Shown here: positions 1 through 10,860 of the stretch, in pieces
Numbering within the stretch: position 1 is the first letter of the stretch
Layout: each line of letters begins with the position of its first letter
Origin: Carposina sasakii
Lineage: Eukaryota; Arthropoda; Insecta; Lepidoptera; Carposinidae
Reading direction: 5' to 3'
DNA: 64,000 bases
Assembly (NCBI GenBank): GCA_014607495.2
Contig: CP053167.1
Coordinates: forward strand, 3,968,001 to 4,032,000
Notes under the pieces: generated by a model
Seen by the model: only the letters and a program-made list of their open reading frames with translations
Database searches by the model: none
Told to the model about the DNA's origin: nothing
Program-made: the position numbers and the translations under genes

Positions 1-75
1 ATGTAACCTCGTAAACCAGGATAAAAGGGCTTATTATTATTATTATTATTATATTAGTTATTCTCATTCTTTACT

Positions 76-410
76 AGTGGACGCCCGCGACTCTGTCCGC
101 GTGGACTACAGAAAAAACAAAATGTCGAAATTGTCCGGGATAAAAACATTTTCCCGGGATGAAAAGTAGCCTATATGTTAAGTGCGACCTGTCACAATAT
201 ATTTCTGAAAACTGCATCGAAATCGGTACAGCCATTTCTGAGATTAGCGTGCAAAAACGCACAGGCAAACAGACAAACCGACAAACAGACAAAAATTCAA
301 AAAATCATTGTTTTTGGTCCTATTGCATTGATAAAGGTCTCCTATAATATTTTGTCTCATATATCTTCCATGTACAGACAGCGATCCGTTACATTTTTAT
401 TATATGTATA
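76..410 (+). repeat. Dispersed lepidopteran repeat copy (family D)
   Basis: Begins with the GC-rich block of the type ACGCCCGCGACTCTGTCCGC that ends many moth repeats, then runs through CTGAAAACTGCATCGAAATC and a run of repeated ACAGACAAACC-like units. A second copy of the same arrangement lies inverted at 61363-61625. Short open frames inside it on both strands (for example 159-347 and 175-411) are repeat sequence, not genes. A (TTA)n run precedes it at about 29-55. Confidence 0.6.
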
Positions 411-519
411 GATTGCACATACACAAAAAATATAAATTTGAGGATAAAAGACGAAAGCATTTACAATGGCAAGCTTATCTTCACAAGATTATGTATCTTT
501 TCTTTTGTGTTCTTTTCAG

Positions 520-699
520 AATGTCTCAATAGCCATAGTAGGCCCAAAAACCGCTCTCCGTATATGCGAGGAGAACGAATTGTCGACGTTCTTGGCGCTG
601 GTCGAAGGCGAGGAGAGACGCGGCACCACGGCTAGTGCGACCGGGGATGCCGGACCGTCCGACCAGGAGCAAGACCCCACGGGGGACCCACAGCCTGCG
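520..699 (+). CDS. Internal coding exon of an unrecognised host gene
   Basis: A 180-nt exon bounded by a strong polypyrimidine acceptor (TTCTTTTCAG, ending 519) and a consensus donor (GCG|GTGAGT, intron from 700). It is open in phase 0 for 60 codons, starts NVSIAIVGPKTALRI and becomes acidic and rich in Gly, Asp, Pro and Gln, as in a disordered C-terminal tail. GC content is far above its surroundings, as expected of a moth exon. The next exon in frame is probably 2495-2515, giving the gene's C-terminus. Upstream exons lie outside the window. I do not recognise the family. Exon status rests on splice sites, openness and composition only. Confidence 0.55.
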
Positions 700-1299
700 G
701 TGAGTCTTTATGCAGTACCGCAGGACTATTTATTTATTTATTTATTAAGGCAACAGGCACAGACACAAAGTAAAAATATTTCACACTTTCTCAGTACAGT
801 ACAATTTTTACACACCAATTAAATATGTACATACATGCGCTTCGGCAAGCGTAGCGTTGAATGCCCTCCTCCAGATGGACCGATGACTTGACGAGGCTGG
901 TAGTAACTGGATGGCAAAAACGGGAGTTCGAACGGGAGGACTGCAATAGGCTGACGACATAACATACATAACCTCATGTCTTGTCCCATGGGGATAGGCT
1001 TTCTCCTCAACCACATTCATTAAGTTCTTCATACATGCTCGTCGATTTCGGATGCTCTTGACTAGCCCTTTAGCACATCCCCTCTATTTAATACCTGTGT
1101 CTAAATCTGTCCTAGGTTATAATTAGTTAGTTAAATTGCTTATGAATCACGAATGTTTGTAGAACTATTAATTTTAATTATCAGAAATTAATAGTTTACA
1201 GAATAACATTGCCTATTTCATAGATAAATTTATTATCTTGGTCAATCATTTCACCGACGACGATCGAAACTGTACTATATTTTCGTCTCTTGCACCAAC

Positions 1300-1371
1300 G
1301 ACTCCGTGGCGCAACGGTAGCGCGTCTGACTCCAGATCAGAAGGTTGCGTGTTCAAATCACGTCGGGGTCA
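1300..1371 (+). tRNA. tRNA-Trp: tRNA-Trp (anticodon CCA)
   Basis: A 72-nt cloverleaf with no intron. The acceptor stem GACTCCG pairs with CGGGGTC (one T-G wobble) and the discriminator is A. The D-arm region (TGGCGCAACGGTAGCGC) contains the A box, the anticodon loop is CTCCAGA, and the T arm has the B box GTTCAAATC. It matches the conserved animal tRNA-Trp closely. A T-rich pol III terminator (CTTTTTG) follows about 10 nt downstream. The gene lies between exons 520-699 and 2495-2515, on the same strand, so it is probably intronic. Confidence 0.97.
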
Positions 1372-1679
1372 AAGTTATCTTTTTGTTATTTTTAATTTCT
1401 TTTTTTACTTTTGTACTTTCCGTTCGGGTGTTATTTATTTAACAGTTCATATTTCCACCTTTATTTATTTAAAAAAAATCACTACTTCAAGGTGTGCAGA
1501 AGGAAAAGCAAATATGGCTGACAGCCAATAACGATAGACAAGACTATGACGGCACTTGAAATTGTTTAATATCTATTAGATATCTCCGATATTTTAGTGT
1601 TGTTATCCACCTAAATACACAGAATGGTCTGGTCATAAAGGAGAAAATCCCCCGTTTACAATAGCGGAGTCTGCACAAG

Positions 1680-1826
1680 TAGCATGACCTGCGAAACACG
1701 ATATGATAAACCGATTTATCGACATTTAGTCTGTCAAAATACGATAAATATAGCAGCCATGTTGAATTTTGTATAGAGACGATACGATATCGTACGATTC
1801 GATATCCATAATGCGTGGTCATGCTA
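1680..1826. mobile_element. Short MITE with TAGCATGACC ends
   Basis: A 147-bp element starting TAGCATGACC and ending in its reverse complement GGTCATGCTA. The interior contains palindromic CGTACGAT/GATATCG motifs. A second, inverted copy at 52721-53534 shares both ends but is interrupted by another transposon. No coding capacity; superfamily not determined. Confidence 0.6.
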
Positions 1827-1842
1827 GGAGGGCTGGATTATT

Positions 1843-1912
1843 TAGTCGACTCTACCGACATGCACGGAAGGAGATGCAGCTGATGTATTCCAGTGAAGCC
1901 CGTCATCAGCAC
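1843..1912 (-). repeat. Family K dispersed repeat fragment
   Basis: Minus-strand copy of a family that recurs at least ten times here. Its core, on its own strand, reads GCTTCACTAGAATACATCAG, followed by a GCATCTCCTTCCGTGCATG-like block and GTCGACTAAGGAAC. The sequence alone does not tell whether it is a SINE or a MITE. Confidence 0.5.
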
Positions 1913-2084
1913 ACTCCCTACTAATTTATTTAAAGCCGATTTTTCCAACGGTCAGATAGCCTTTATGAAGGATAATGTTGATGATGTCTCCATGTTCATC
2001 GAGTTTTAGAGAAAAACTGTATCACATGTATCCTTCTGATAGGCCACCTGACCAATGGAGAAACTAGAATACATCAGCTATTTA

Positions 2085-2468
2085 CAGTGCAACCTTAATA
2101 TAACGTACCTCGATATAACGATTTCCTCGAATTAACAAATTCTGCGGTTATCCCCTTGAATTGCCCATAAGAGTCAATGTTAAATATACCTTTACATTGC
2201 GAACATTTTTTGCGAACAACCTCTTTATAACGAATTTTCGACTATTAAGAAAAAGTATAAAAACCTCCAATTAACGAATTTTGTCAACCCAAAACCTTAC
2301 TCTCATAGTATCTGATTCATTTTGCGACCGGGTTTGACACGCTTTTACCTCTTTATAACGAATTTTAGCCCACCTAACCTCAACATAACAAACCTCAGTT
2401 CAACAAATTACTTGATATAATGAATATTTACTTGCTCCCTTCAGATTTGTTAAATCGAGATTGCACTG
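2085..2468. mobile_element. pogo/Tigger-type (Tc1/mariner) MITE
   Basis: The 384-bp element starts CAGTGCAACCT and ends in AGATTGCACTG, a terminal inverted repeat of the pogo/Tigger kind, and is flanked on each side by TA (2083-2084 and 2469-2470), the Tc1/mariner target duplication. Inside, short motifs such as ATATAACGA and TATAACGAATTTT recur near the ends. No transposase frame. It ends 26 nt before the acceptor of the exon at 2495. Confidence 0.75.
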
Positions 2469-2494
2469 TATTTATTAATTTCAATTTTCGACAG

Positions 2495-2515
2495 GTGGCC
2501 ATGGACACGGAGTAA
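2495..2515 (+). CDS. Candidate terminal coding micro-exon of the host gene
   Basis: The acceptor TTTTCGACAG ends at 2494. The next seven codons in phase 0 are Val-Ala-Met-Asp-Thr-Glu-stop (TAA at 2513-2515), which continue the phase-0 end of exon 520-699 and would give a short acidic C-terminus. The rest of this exon would be 3' UTR, whose end I cannot fix; AATAAA-like signals occur at about 3081 and 3607. The call depends on phase agreement and splice consensus, so it is tentative. Confidence 0.4.
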   Translation: MAMDTE

Positions 2516-3894
2516 TCTACGAGCGTCTCATAGACACCAGCGCCCTCCCAGAGGATGAGGAAACTGCCGCCCTCTGGTGTCTAATCATAAGTACGCGTTT
2601 CGCTGTACTCCGAAACCTCCCTTCTACCTTTTCCATGTCTAAAGGTTTGCCTTGGCCAGTACTTGGTACTTTGTTGAAGTAGTTAGACATTTTGCTGTAT
2701 AGAATGGAATATTTATTTCTGCAAGAAAAGTATTATTTATGCAAAATTTAAAATTAATAATGTAGATTCTAAATTACAGTAGTACAGCTGTAGGTTTTTT
2801 GATGGAATTTGCGTCAGTAGATTTCTTTTGAAATCTACGTGTTGCGTTGATTTTTCTAAAGGTGATAGAGCGTATCTGTAAGATTAGGTAAAGTTGATGC
2901 TGTCTCTATTTTCATAAAGTTTTAGAAAAGGACAGCATCAACTTTATCCTTCGCATAGGATATATGACCATTTGAAAAAATTGGCCTTTTGTATATAACT
3001 CCATGACTAAAATAAGGTATGGTTGTAATGCTGGGCATCCAAAAGTATAGTAATTAAAAAGAGCGAAATTTAATTTAACAATAAATAAATACATTACCCT
3101 CCTTTGTGAAGTGTAGTTAGGTAAATAGGTATATCTGAAAATATACCAGGCAATACCTGTAATAAGTGTCTAGTTCTTTTTGTATGGTTCTATCATGAAC
3201 GTAAATAGAACTACGGACGTAATGCTGTCATTGCACAGATTGAACCACCGAAATGGCGGCGCGTTGGGCATGTGTGCGTATTTTCCAGTAGGCGTCGAGA
3301 TACTTACTATGGTTAGTATGTGTGGGTGGATACCGCGTCAATACACATCCCTACTCCATGGAATATCGTTGCCAAGCTTACTGTGAATGCTTCACTTTGT
3401 GTAGTCACAATACTCTGTCCGTTATTCTTTATACGTTGATGGGTTCTATAACTATTTTAGTGATAAAAGGCTGTCATTCAATCTATTTCCAAATATACCT
3501 AACTTCTTATTATCGTATTTACCCAAGTACTGGCCAAGGCAGTGAAACAATAAAATGCACTAGGATTTTTATATATATATCTTTAAAATTATGTAATCTC
3601 TAAAATGAATAAAACACTTCGTTTCTTAATATTCGTTGTATATTTTCATCTATATATCTTAAAAGTAAATTTATATACTTAGTAAACTTAACTAATTAAT
3701 AACATTTTTTGGAAGATCATTTTTATATGTATGTATCATTTAATTAATCCATACACAGTGGGTACTGTTAGTTAAAACTATTTGCCTTGTTTAGCTAGAT
3801 TGCTTAAATAAATTAAAGTACATACAAGTAGATCAATGCTATGATAGCCGGTGGATTTTTATGAAAGGTTTTAGTTTTACTAGGTACGTGAAAA

Positions 3895-4011
3895 AGCAAA
3901 GCGATAGCGAAAATTGTACAAAAATCGCTGATATTACGTAAAATGAATTTCAAAGGAACTTTGACATTATAAGGCGAATATTGTACAATTTTCGCTATCG
4001 CATCGGGCGGG
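3895..4011. repeat. Palindromic MITE-like repeat (family G)
   Basis: Imperfect inverted repeat with arms AGCGATAGCGAAAATTGTAC and ACAATTTTCGCTATCG. Further copies lie at 10709-10860, 13908-14020 and 39155-39265. It has no coding capacity. Confidence 0.6.
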
Positions 4012-4764
4012 ATTGACTGCCACACAATAGAGAGCGACAGATACTATTTATATTTAAGTGTGATAGTCAGATTTGACCATATTAGCCATGAATATATAAA
4101 GTCCATCATGCTCTGCTAGACTGAGTTACGTGTATGATAGAACGAATGTACGAAATATTGACAAAGGACGATGCCATTCATTGGTACAGTACTGTTGTTA
4201 TATTTTGTGCATAGAATTGCTAGAATTCACAGTAGTTTCAAGCCTTCCGTAGTTTGTCTCAGGGTACTAAATGAAATACTACGGCTTTACAATGCTGAAA
4301 ATACATAGAATGAATTCAGCTGGAAAACAGCTTTCCAACAGTATACAGGTGTTTTTCGGTCGTCAACGTTCCCGAATACTACGGAATCTCCCCATGATCA
4401 CGATCATTTTTCTCAATGGAAGCATACCTGGGAAGTGACTGGTTTCCAAGATATTAGGGTCCAAAGTTGAGTAAATAGACTGCGTTTTTTTGCATAATCC
4501 TTTGGTCCATCCATCCATCTATGGCGAAGGCAATATTCTGAAGGTATAGCATGCCGTATTACAAAAAGGCTAGGGTTTTGGTTTGGCTTCTAGTTTTTTT
4601 GCTTAGTTAATTAGGTTAGGTTTACAACACACGAGCAGATAAGGATTTTTCTCCATATTATTCAAAGCGCCTATCCGTTTTGTAATACGTCGTATTATAC
4701 AATATGCTTTCGACGTGTACACTCTATATGTTGTCAATGGAAGGGTACAGAATAAACATACCAA

Positions 4765-4925
4765 TAGGGTCGATTCTGACCGTCACACTTAAACGTAAAC
4801 CTAATCTTAATCAGGTCTATCTCTCTCCGTTCTTAACATAAATGTCTGAGAGAGAAAGGGACAGGTAGGACTAATTTTACGTTTAGGTTTAAGTGTGACT
4901 GCCGGAATCGACCGTAATGACCCTA
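4765..4925. mobile_element. Hairpin MITE (family H)
   Basis: Arms TCGATTCTGACCGTCACACT and AGTGTGACTGCCGGAATCGA are inverted copies around a short centre. A degraded relative lies at about 52145-52305. No coding capacity. Confidence 0.55.
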
Positions 4926-5665
4926 CATAACTTTAGTAAAAGGTAAGTGAAGAAATGTCGGTAATTCTAATGAAAAGTCGTTTTAACTAGGCCTAACTAA
5001 ATTTATTTCATATTGTTGGTGGTATGTTCTGTTTTTGGCATTCGATTCGAAGCATTTCACCTCGTAATATAATAAATGGTAGTGTATAATTTACAAATTC
5101 TTAGCACCTTTAAAGTCAACATTGTGTCTCCCTCACTCTTGAAGGTTATCTAATCAAATTGTCCTGCTCTATGTTAGTATGACAATAGAATAAGTTTTAA
5201 TAGCTAGTATAATATCTTATAAACAATTTGTACATCTATATAATATTGGGTTGTTAAATTTATTTGGGATTTATTATTTTGGGTTTAGATCGTACACTCT
5301 GTAATATTGTAAAAATATTTTTTATATGCGTGGTCATAGATTTCATACAATTAACACACATGCCTTTTCGATAAAAACATAGACATGGCGCATTCCAATT
5401 CATTTATTTTTCGTGTAATTTAAAATTTATCCGCAGATTAGGATTTTAATTCAAGTCTGGCCCAATTACTTATAAAAAATTATTGAAATTCCGTTTAACA
5501 AAGTTTCTAAAAAAAAACCAAGGCAGTGTATGAAATACGCAATACGGTGGTTAAATACAGAGTGACGACCATAAGCTAATTCCAGTTTCTGCAGTTTTGG
5601 TAAATGCAAAAACTTATTGGTAATTTCAAACATCTTTGGGACGATTATATGATTTTAAACCTATG

Positions 5666-7973
5666 TCATACTAAGGTGTCTAAAACATAACCAGGGTTGA
5701 AATGTGGATTGCTTTCGAGGACAGGTACGTAGCTCTCTTGCAGCAGTATTGGCTGCCGATTGGACGCTTCATTTAACTGTTTTTCCAACACATCGCTTTG
5801 TAATTCCTCTTCCTCTAATTCTAGAGTTAGTTCGTCAATCATCTTCAGTCTGTCCTCAATTTCCTTATCAGTTATTTGTATTTCGTGCGTGTTCGCCTGC
5901 ATTTCTTTCGCTGATCTGCTTAGTTCTTCCTCTATTTTGTCTATTAGCATTGTTATTTGCGAGACATTCTCGCAGCTGTTAGCCTTGTTTTCGTCCATGT
6001 ACCGTCTAACCTTAGCAGTTAATCGGACGACTAATTCCTCTTCACGGTGCAATCTTTTGTTGATGATCGCCAGTTTTTCGAGCAGTTCAATTTCTTCGCG
6101 CATTCTTGTTAGGTCATCGGCGGAGCCGTCGGACTCTTCGCTTGGCACAGGTTTCAGTCTTTCGGAGTTGACTTGGCATATGTTTGTTAGTTCCTTGGTG
6201 AAGTAATGCTCCCTCATTAGGTGACGTTCTCTTCTGGATTTGTGCTTAGTGTGTCTTCTAGGTGGGGTGCCGCTGCCGACGCCAACTCCGCTGTCGCTGT
6301 TGCCTGCCTGACTGTCGTTTACTTCGCTACTCCTTCCAAGGTCTCTCAAGTATGATTCTAGTAGGTAGTTTGTTCCGTGCTTCTCCATTCGATTCTTATG
6401 CGTTTGGTCTTCTAGGTGATCGATTAGTTTCTCTTGTTCCCTGTAATGTATTAAAAGACTAATTTAATTTAGGTTCCTAGTATTTGAAATGCCTAGTTCC
6501 TAGGATTTGTAGATAAGGACCTATGTTTCTGTTCGAAAGAGGACAAGTCAATAGTTTATATTCAATTAAAATTAAAAGAGGTTTAGCTTAAGGCAGAGCA
6601 CCAACGATTCTATTAAAAATTCCACCATCTAATTTATCTTGCTTCTGGCTTTATTTCTGTAGTCGATTTATTAATGTTTCTAACCTACCTTAGCATTTAG
6701 ATTATGCACATAGTACCTACCGAAGTTTATCCAGCTGCTGATGTATAGTTCTGCTCTGATGCTGTATGATGGAGACCAGCTTCGTTGCCGGATCAGCTTT
6801 GGTCTTGGGTGGAGGTGTACTCGTTCTGATGTTCCGTCGGCGTCGTCTCCTCGACTCCCTGCTACCAGCATCACTGTCCCGACCTGAGTCATCTTCTCCA
6901 CCACTTGATGCTCTACGAAGGGATAGCCGGACCTGCAATAGTCTTCTAGTTAGAAACATATATGTTAAAGGTTTTATCTTTGATGGCTAGTAGCTTTTTT
7001 CATTACAAAACTAACATGTTTGATGGAAGGGTTTCTCTGTTACCTTTAGGCGTAGGTTTAAAGTTTAGAATTTCGTAGGATATTCAGAAAATTCTTTTTA
7101 GTAGAGTTTTTCAACCCCTTAAGGATTCCTGCCAAATTTCAGCAGTTTCAATAGATGTAGTTCCTCAATCAGTAAGTAAAGGAATAGTTAGTTATATTTT
7201 GTTGATTATGTTTGTGGTATTTCCTTAACTTTAATGTAAGTAAAATTGTGACTTGCCTCATGCCGGGCATCTCCCCAAGCAGCCAAGACGTGCAGGACTG
7301 GCGCGTCAGGTGGTAGAGGTCTCTCAACCCCGCGCCATCTCTCTGCTAGCACCCATTCGTGTTCGCTCATACCGCCCGCTGGGGACATAGGTTAAATGTT
7401 GGTGTAGTACGACCGATTGGTGCAGTAGGTAGTGACCCTGCTTGCGACGCCATAGGTCTTGGATTCGAACACCAGTAGGTGCAAACATTGATATGATGAA
7501 TATTGACGTGATTATGGATCTTAATGTGGGACGTTAATGTGTTGTGAACTGTGTGAATATTTTATATTAAGAAGACGTGCTGTTCACTAAGATACATCAG
7601 CTGCATCTCGTCCCGTGCATGTCGTATGAGTCGACTAAGGAGCTCAGGGGCATTATTTCAGGCTATGAGCTAGTAACATGTCACTAATATTTTACATCTG
7701 GAACTGCAGCTGCTATGCTCCATGTGGCGAGTGAAGTCTCGTATCAGCACAGTAACATTCATCCTATTCTGAGATTGATGACGCTATTTCATTTACTATT
7801 AAGTATAGAGCCTGGATAAGTATCTTGGATGCCATACCTTCCGGAGCATCTTGCAATGCCCTCACAATATCAGCACAGGTGGTGTGTGGTTTGACACCAC
7901 GGACCCAAAGCCGCTGGCCTTTCGCCACTACTCCCACTTCTTCGTCGCTGTATTCTGATGATGAGGCCTCCAT
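5666..7973 (-). CDS. RASSF10: N-terminal RASSF protein, RASSF9/10 type (Drosophila meru-like), four exons
   Basis: Coding exons on the minus strand are 7973-7838, 7378-7257, 6932-6721 and 6440-5666, together 1245 nt or 414 residues; the phases agree at every junction. The first ATG follows a stop-rich region. Residues about 17-95 form a ubiquitin-like Ras-association (RA) domain: KGQRLWVRGV, then a TTCADIVRAL helix, then AERWRGVERPLPP and AAWGD in exon 2 and VRLSLRR opening exon 3. This is the signature of the N-terminal RASSF group. Exon 3 adds a basic, Ser/Arg-rich linker. Exon 4 is mostly coiled coil, rich in Glu, Lys and Leu (EEIELLEKLAIINKRLHREE). Family members are scaffolds in cell polarity and Hippo-type signalling; the function here is inferred. 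Intron 2 has a GC donor (GAG|GCAAGT); the others are GT-AG. Intron 1 holds SINE insertions. Confidence 0.85.
7408..7560 (+). repeat. tRNA-derived SINE copy, internally deleted (family B)
   Basis: Carries the same head as the copy at 8028-8290 (CCGATTGG...GTAGGTAGTGACCCTG...CGACGCCATAGGT) and the same ATTAATGTGGGA-type tail, but lacks much of the middle. It sits in intron 1 of the RASSF gene in antisense orientation to it. Confidence 0.65.
7572..7745 (+). repeat. Family K copy in RASSF intron 1
   Basis: Contains ATACATCAGCTGCATCTC, GTGCATGTCGTATGAGTCG, ACTAAGGAGCTC and a tail with AACTGCAGCTGCTATGC, in the same order as the copies at 14262 and 14755. No coding capacity. Confidence 0.55.
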
Positions 7974-8027
7974 CTGAGGAAGAAAGGATAGAAAGTTAGT
8001 TTAATAAAGTTGCGTGCTACTTATCTC

Positions 8028-8290
8028 GACGGCCGATTGGTCTAGTAGGTAGTGACCCTGCCTGCGACGCCATAGGTCCTGGGTTCGAATCCCGGTAGGT
8101 GCAAACATTGATATGATGAATATCGATGTTTGTTTCCGAGTCATGGATGTTTCTATACTTATAGGTATCTATGTATTTATATACCGTTGCTTAGTACCCC
8201 CGACACAAGACCTTAGGGATCTTAATGTGGGACTAGGTTAATGTGTTGTGTAGTGTGTGAATATTTATTATTTATTTATTATTATTATCT
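8028..8290 (+). repeat. tRNA-derived SINE, near full length (family B)
   Basis: The head has a pol III A box (TGGTCTAGTAGGTAGTGACC) and B box (GGTTCGAATCC) but does not fold into a clean functional tRNA. It is followed by a family-specific body with CGAGTCATGGATGTTTC and ends in a TTATTTATTATTATT simple repeat. Related copies are at 7408-7560 (+) and 61733-61985 (minus). It lies just upstream of the RASSF start codon region. Confidence 0.8.
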
Positions 8291-8353
8291 AATTGACTTA
8301 AGCTGGAAAAGGTCTTAAAATTAAACCCAATGGAGGGTAGGTATGTACCCTAT

Positions 8354-8545
8354 ATACAGGGATATGTTAAGCGAAAAGCTGTGTAAATAGCCTACTATGG
8401 AGAATCTATTTCCAAAATTTGAGACTCGAAATCACATGTTTATATTTCCAGATAGTATGAAGAATTCCTAAACAACTCAGGAATGTTCATACAATCTTGA
8501 AAAATTAACATTTGATTTCGAGTCTGAAATTTTGCGGATAGCCTC
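8354..8545. mobile_element. Family F MITE, truncated copy
   Basis: Shares ATATGTTAAGCGAAAAGCT, ACTCGAAATCACATGTTTAT and AACTCAGGAATGTTCAT with the better-preserved copy at 62948-63187. The end beyond about 8545 is not recognisable. Confidence 0.55.
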
Positions 8546-8950
8546 CTGCTGCAGAATTGAGTAATAAAACCTGTGAACCTAACCTAGATTTCTGTCTGAA
8601 GTAGGTAGCTACAAATATTGACTTTATTCAGGACTTTCCGCGCCTGGCACTTACAGTCTAGGGAAAACCACCCTTTCGGTATATTTGCAATTATTTCATA
8701 ATAAGTATCCAACTAGCTCCTTACTATTAATTAATTAACATACGTAAGTAATTGTTTAGAACTTTCTGCCCAAATTACTTAACGTAAGTTTTATTATGGG
8801 AAATTTTATTTTTTCAAGAATTTCTAGGGCGTAAATATAAGTACCTACCTCTTATAGGTTAAATTACCTACATAGTTAAAAGAACCGCAAATATATCAAC
8901 CGCCTTTAATGTTTAAACTAAAGTTAGGTATTTATGAAGGAACGATAGTA

Positions 8951-9185
8951 TACAGGGTGATTTTTGGTCGTCAACGTTCCCGAAAACTACGGAATCTCCT
9001 CATCATCACGATCATTTTTCTCCATGGAAGCATACCTGGGAAGTGTGTGGTTTCCAAAATATTAGGTTCCAAAGTTGAGTAAATAGACTTTTTTTTCCCA
9101 GCATTTTTATTGGCATAAACTTACTTTATTTGATGTATAGAGTACGTACCCTTCGTTAATGGTGGCCACAAAAAAACACCCTGTA
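8951..9185 (+). mobile_element. Family E MITE with internal deletion
   Basis: Starts ACAGGGTGATTTTTGGTCGT and ends AAAAAAACACCCTGT, so the outer ends are inverted ACAGGGTG. Relative to the copy at 41460-41836 it lacks about 150 bp of the middle. Contains TCATCACGATCATTTTTCTC and CATGGAAGCATACCTGGGAA, shared by all copies. Confidence 0.65.
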
Positions 9186-9900
9186 GGTAGATATACAAAA
9201 TATTTCTAAACTTATAGTAAAAAATTCCTGATGTAAGTATATCTAACTAGGCTACCTACGCCTATTAAAGTGCACCACCCCAGTTCAATCCGGAAATAAC
9301 CACCCATAACCGGTTACAGGCGGTTTAGCCCTAAAATGAGGTAGGGTGTCTAAAAAAAGCTTGTAATCTACCTAAAAGGAAATTCCAAGCCGTCTGTGAA
9401 CTTATTGTAATTCCTAGATGTAGATTTTAAACTCACTTAAAATATTTATATGATTTTCGACTATGGAACTCTACATCTTTAACATCTGACCCTGCTGGTG
9501 CTAAACGTGGCTCTGGAATCTCCTTTATGAATTGCCTTGTATGTATGATTTTCTTCAACCGAATCAAGTCAGTAAAAAACACCTAAAGGGGTGTACCAAC
9601 CCCACCTCACGCAAAAACCTATAAAAACAACGATAAATCCGCATAGCTATATCTATTATTTCAGGCATTAACATAGACGGTGGTAATTTGAGTGGCGGTG
9701 ACGTGACTTGGCACCATTAGGGCGTTTCCGACCGCCCAGGCCCCCCAGACCCCCCAAGACCCACCAATCACCTAGCAGGGGGCCCGCCGCACCTTCCGAA
9801 CTGCATTAGTGTTATGTAAATATTGCGTTTTCTGGTGTATTTTGTGAATTTTGGCGGAAATAACTTCGTAAGTATCAAACATGGCTGTTTTCAAGTAGAA
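9186..9900. other. No supported gene
   Basis: AT-rich apart from a GC-rich patch at about 9710-9800 (runs of C and CCCCC-AGACC). A possible terminal exon at 9665-9720 was considered and not accepted (see rejected items). Confidence 0.5.
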
Positions 9901-9903
9901 GGA

Positions 9904-10278
9904 TATTTTTTCGTCGCTACCCTTAACGAAGGGTACGTACTCTATACATTAAATAAAGTAAGTTTATGCCAAAAACAATGCTGGGAAACGATGTATATTT
10001 TTTGAAAAAAAAATTAATTAATTGATCTGGCGAAATTTATAGTGTCCTTTGTTTATGCTAGTTTTTTCATAGACAGATATTAATTATTTCTCTTGAAAAA
10101 ATCTTGCTACGCGTGACTATGTGAATTAATGCAGAAAAACGCACTTCCCAGTATGCTTCCATGGAGAAAACTGATCGTGATGATGAGGAGATTCTATTCT
10201 ATTCTTTATTGTATGGAAAAACATTTTACACTGATTCCGTAATTTTTGGGAACGTTGACGACCAAAAATCATCCTGTA
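9904..10278 (-). mobile_element. Family E MITE, minus-strand copy
   Basis: Reads in reverse orientation to the copy at 8951: ACGAAGGGTACGTACTCTAT at the left and ACGTTGACGACCAAAAATCA at the right, ending CCTGTAT. The segment about 10193-10230 is not shared by the other copies and may be a small insertion. Confidence 0.6.
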
Positions 10279-10334
10279 TAGGTATATTATGGCCTTTTGC
10301 ATTTGAAGCTAGTACGCCTGCATATATTTCGGGG

Positions 10335-10565
10335 TCCATAATGGTATAAGATTATAAGCGAAGGCATGAGTTCGATCCCATGCAGTCACGGGCCTGTACC
10401 ACTGAATTTATTTCATGCGAGGAGTATCTAAAAAATGTCACTTAGCTATACCCGAGGAGGGTTGGCATCAGGCAGGCAGCCGGCCGTAAAACAAACGCTA
10501 AATCATTGGCAACGTTAGTTTCCAAAGAAACCATAAATAATGGGATAAAGGCAAGGAAGATAATG
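10335..10565 (+). repeat. tRNA-derived SINE, diverged copy (family C)
   Basis: A degraded tRNA-like head (GTTCGATCCCATGCAGTCAC) is followed by GGCCTGTACCACTGAATTTA, CCCGAGGAGGGTTGGC and AGGCAGCCGGCCGTAAAA, in the same order as the better copy at 60742-60990. Confidence 0.6.
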
Positions 10566-10708
10566 TATGTACAAGATTGTGAGTGATAGCGCCATGGACT
10601 GCTTATTGTAAATTGCTTTCATTTTGATTAAAATGATGATACCTTGCGAAATAGGTTTACCTACTATTTAGCATCTTTCCTCTTTCTCGGCCCCCTTATT
10701 ACCTAACT

Positions 10709-10860
10709 AGCAAAAGGAAAGCGATAGCGAAAATTGTACAAAAATCGCTGATTGCTTGTCAAATTCGTATTACGTTTAACAAATTTCAAAGGAACTTTGA
10801 CATTTCAATGCACATATTGTACGATTTTCGCTATCGGTTTGCTTCGGCTTTGCTATTGCA
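10709..10860. repeat. Family G palindromic repeat
   Basis: Arms AAGCGATAGCGAAAATTGTA and ATTTTCGCTATCG, with extra inverted sequence outside them (CTAACTAGCAAA at the left, TTTGCTATTGCAAATTAG at the right). It is the most extended of the four copies. Confidence 0.6.

Larger units (their letters stand above)
2516..5665. other. Intergenic or UTR stretch without supported genes
   Basis: AT-rich, no convincing coding frame. It may begin with the 3' UTR of the upstream gene. It contains a family G palindrome (3895-4011), part of the family E MITE (about 4345-4490), a family H hairpin MITE (4765-4925) and, towards the right, the 3' flank of the minus-strand RASSF gene, with AATAAA signals on the minus strand near 5405 and 5268. 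Confidence 0.6.

Noticed and set aside
159..411. Overlapping small frames at the left edge
   Set aside because: They lie in a dispersed repeat also present at 61363-61625.
8028..8105. tRNA gene
   Set aside because: A and B boxes are present but the rest matches a SINE found at 7408 and 61733.
9665..9720. Possible terminal exon (acceptor ATTATTTCAG, then about 17 codons to TAG, ending TWHH)
   Set aside because: Short, no partner exon found, no recognisable protein; kept only as a note.
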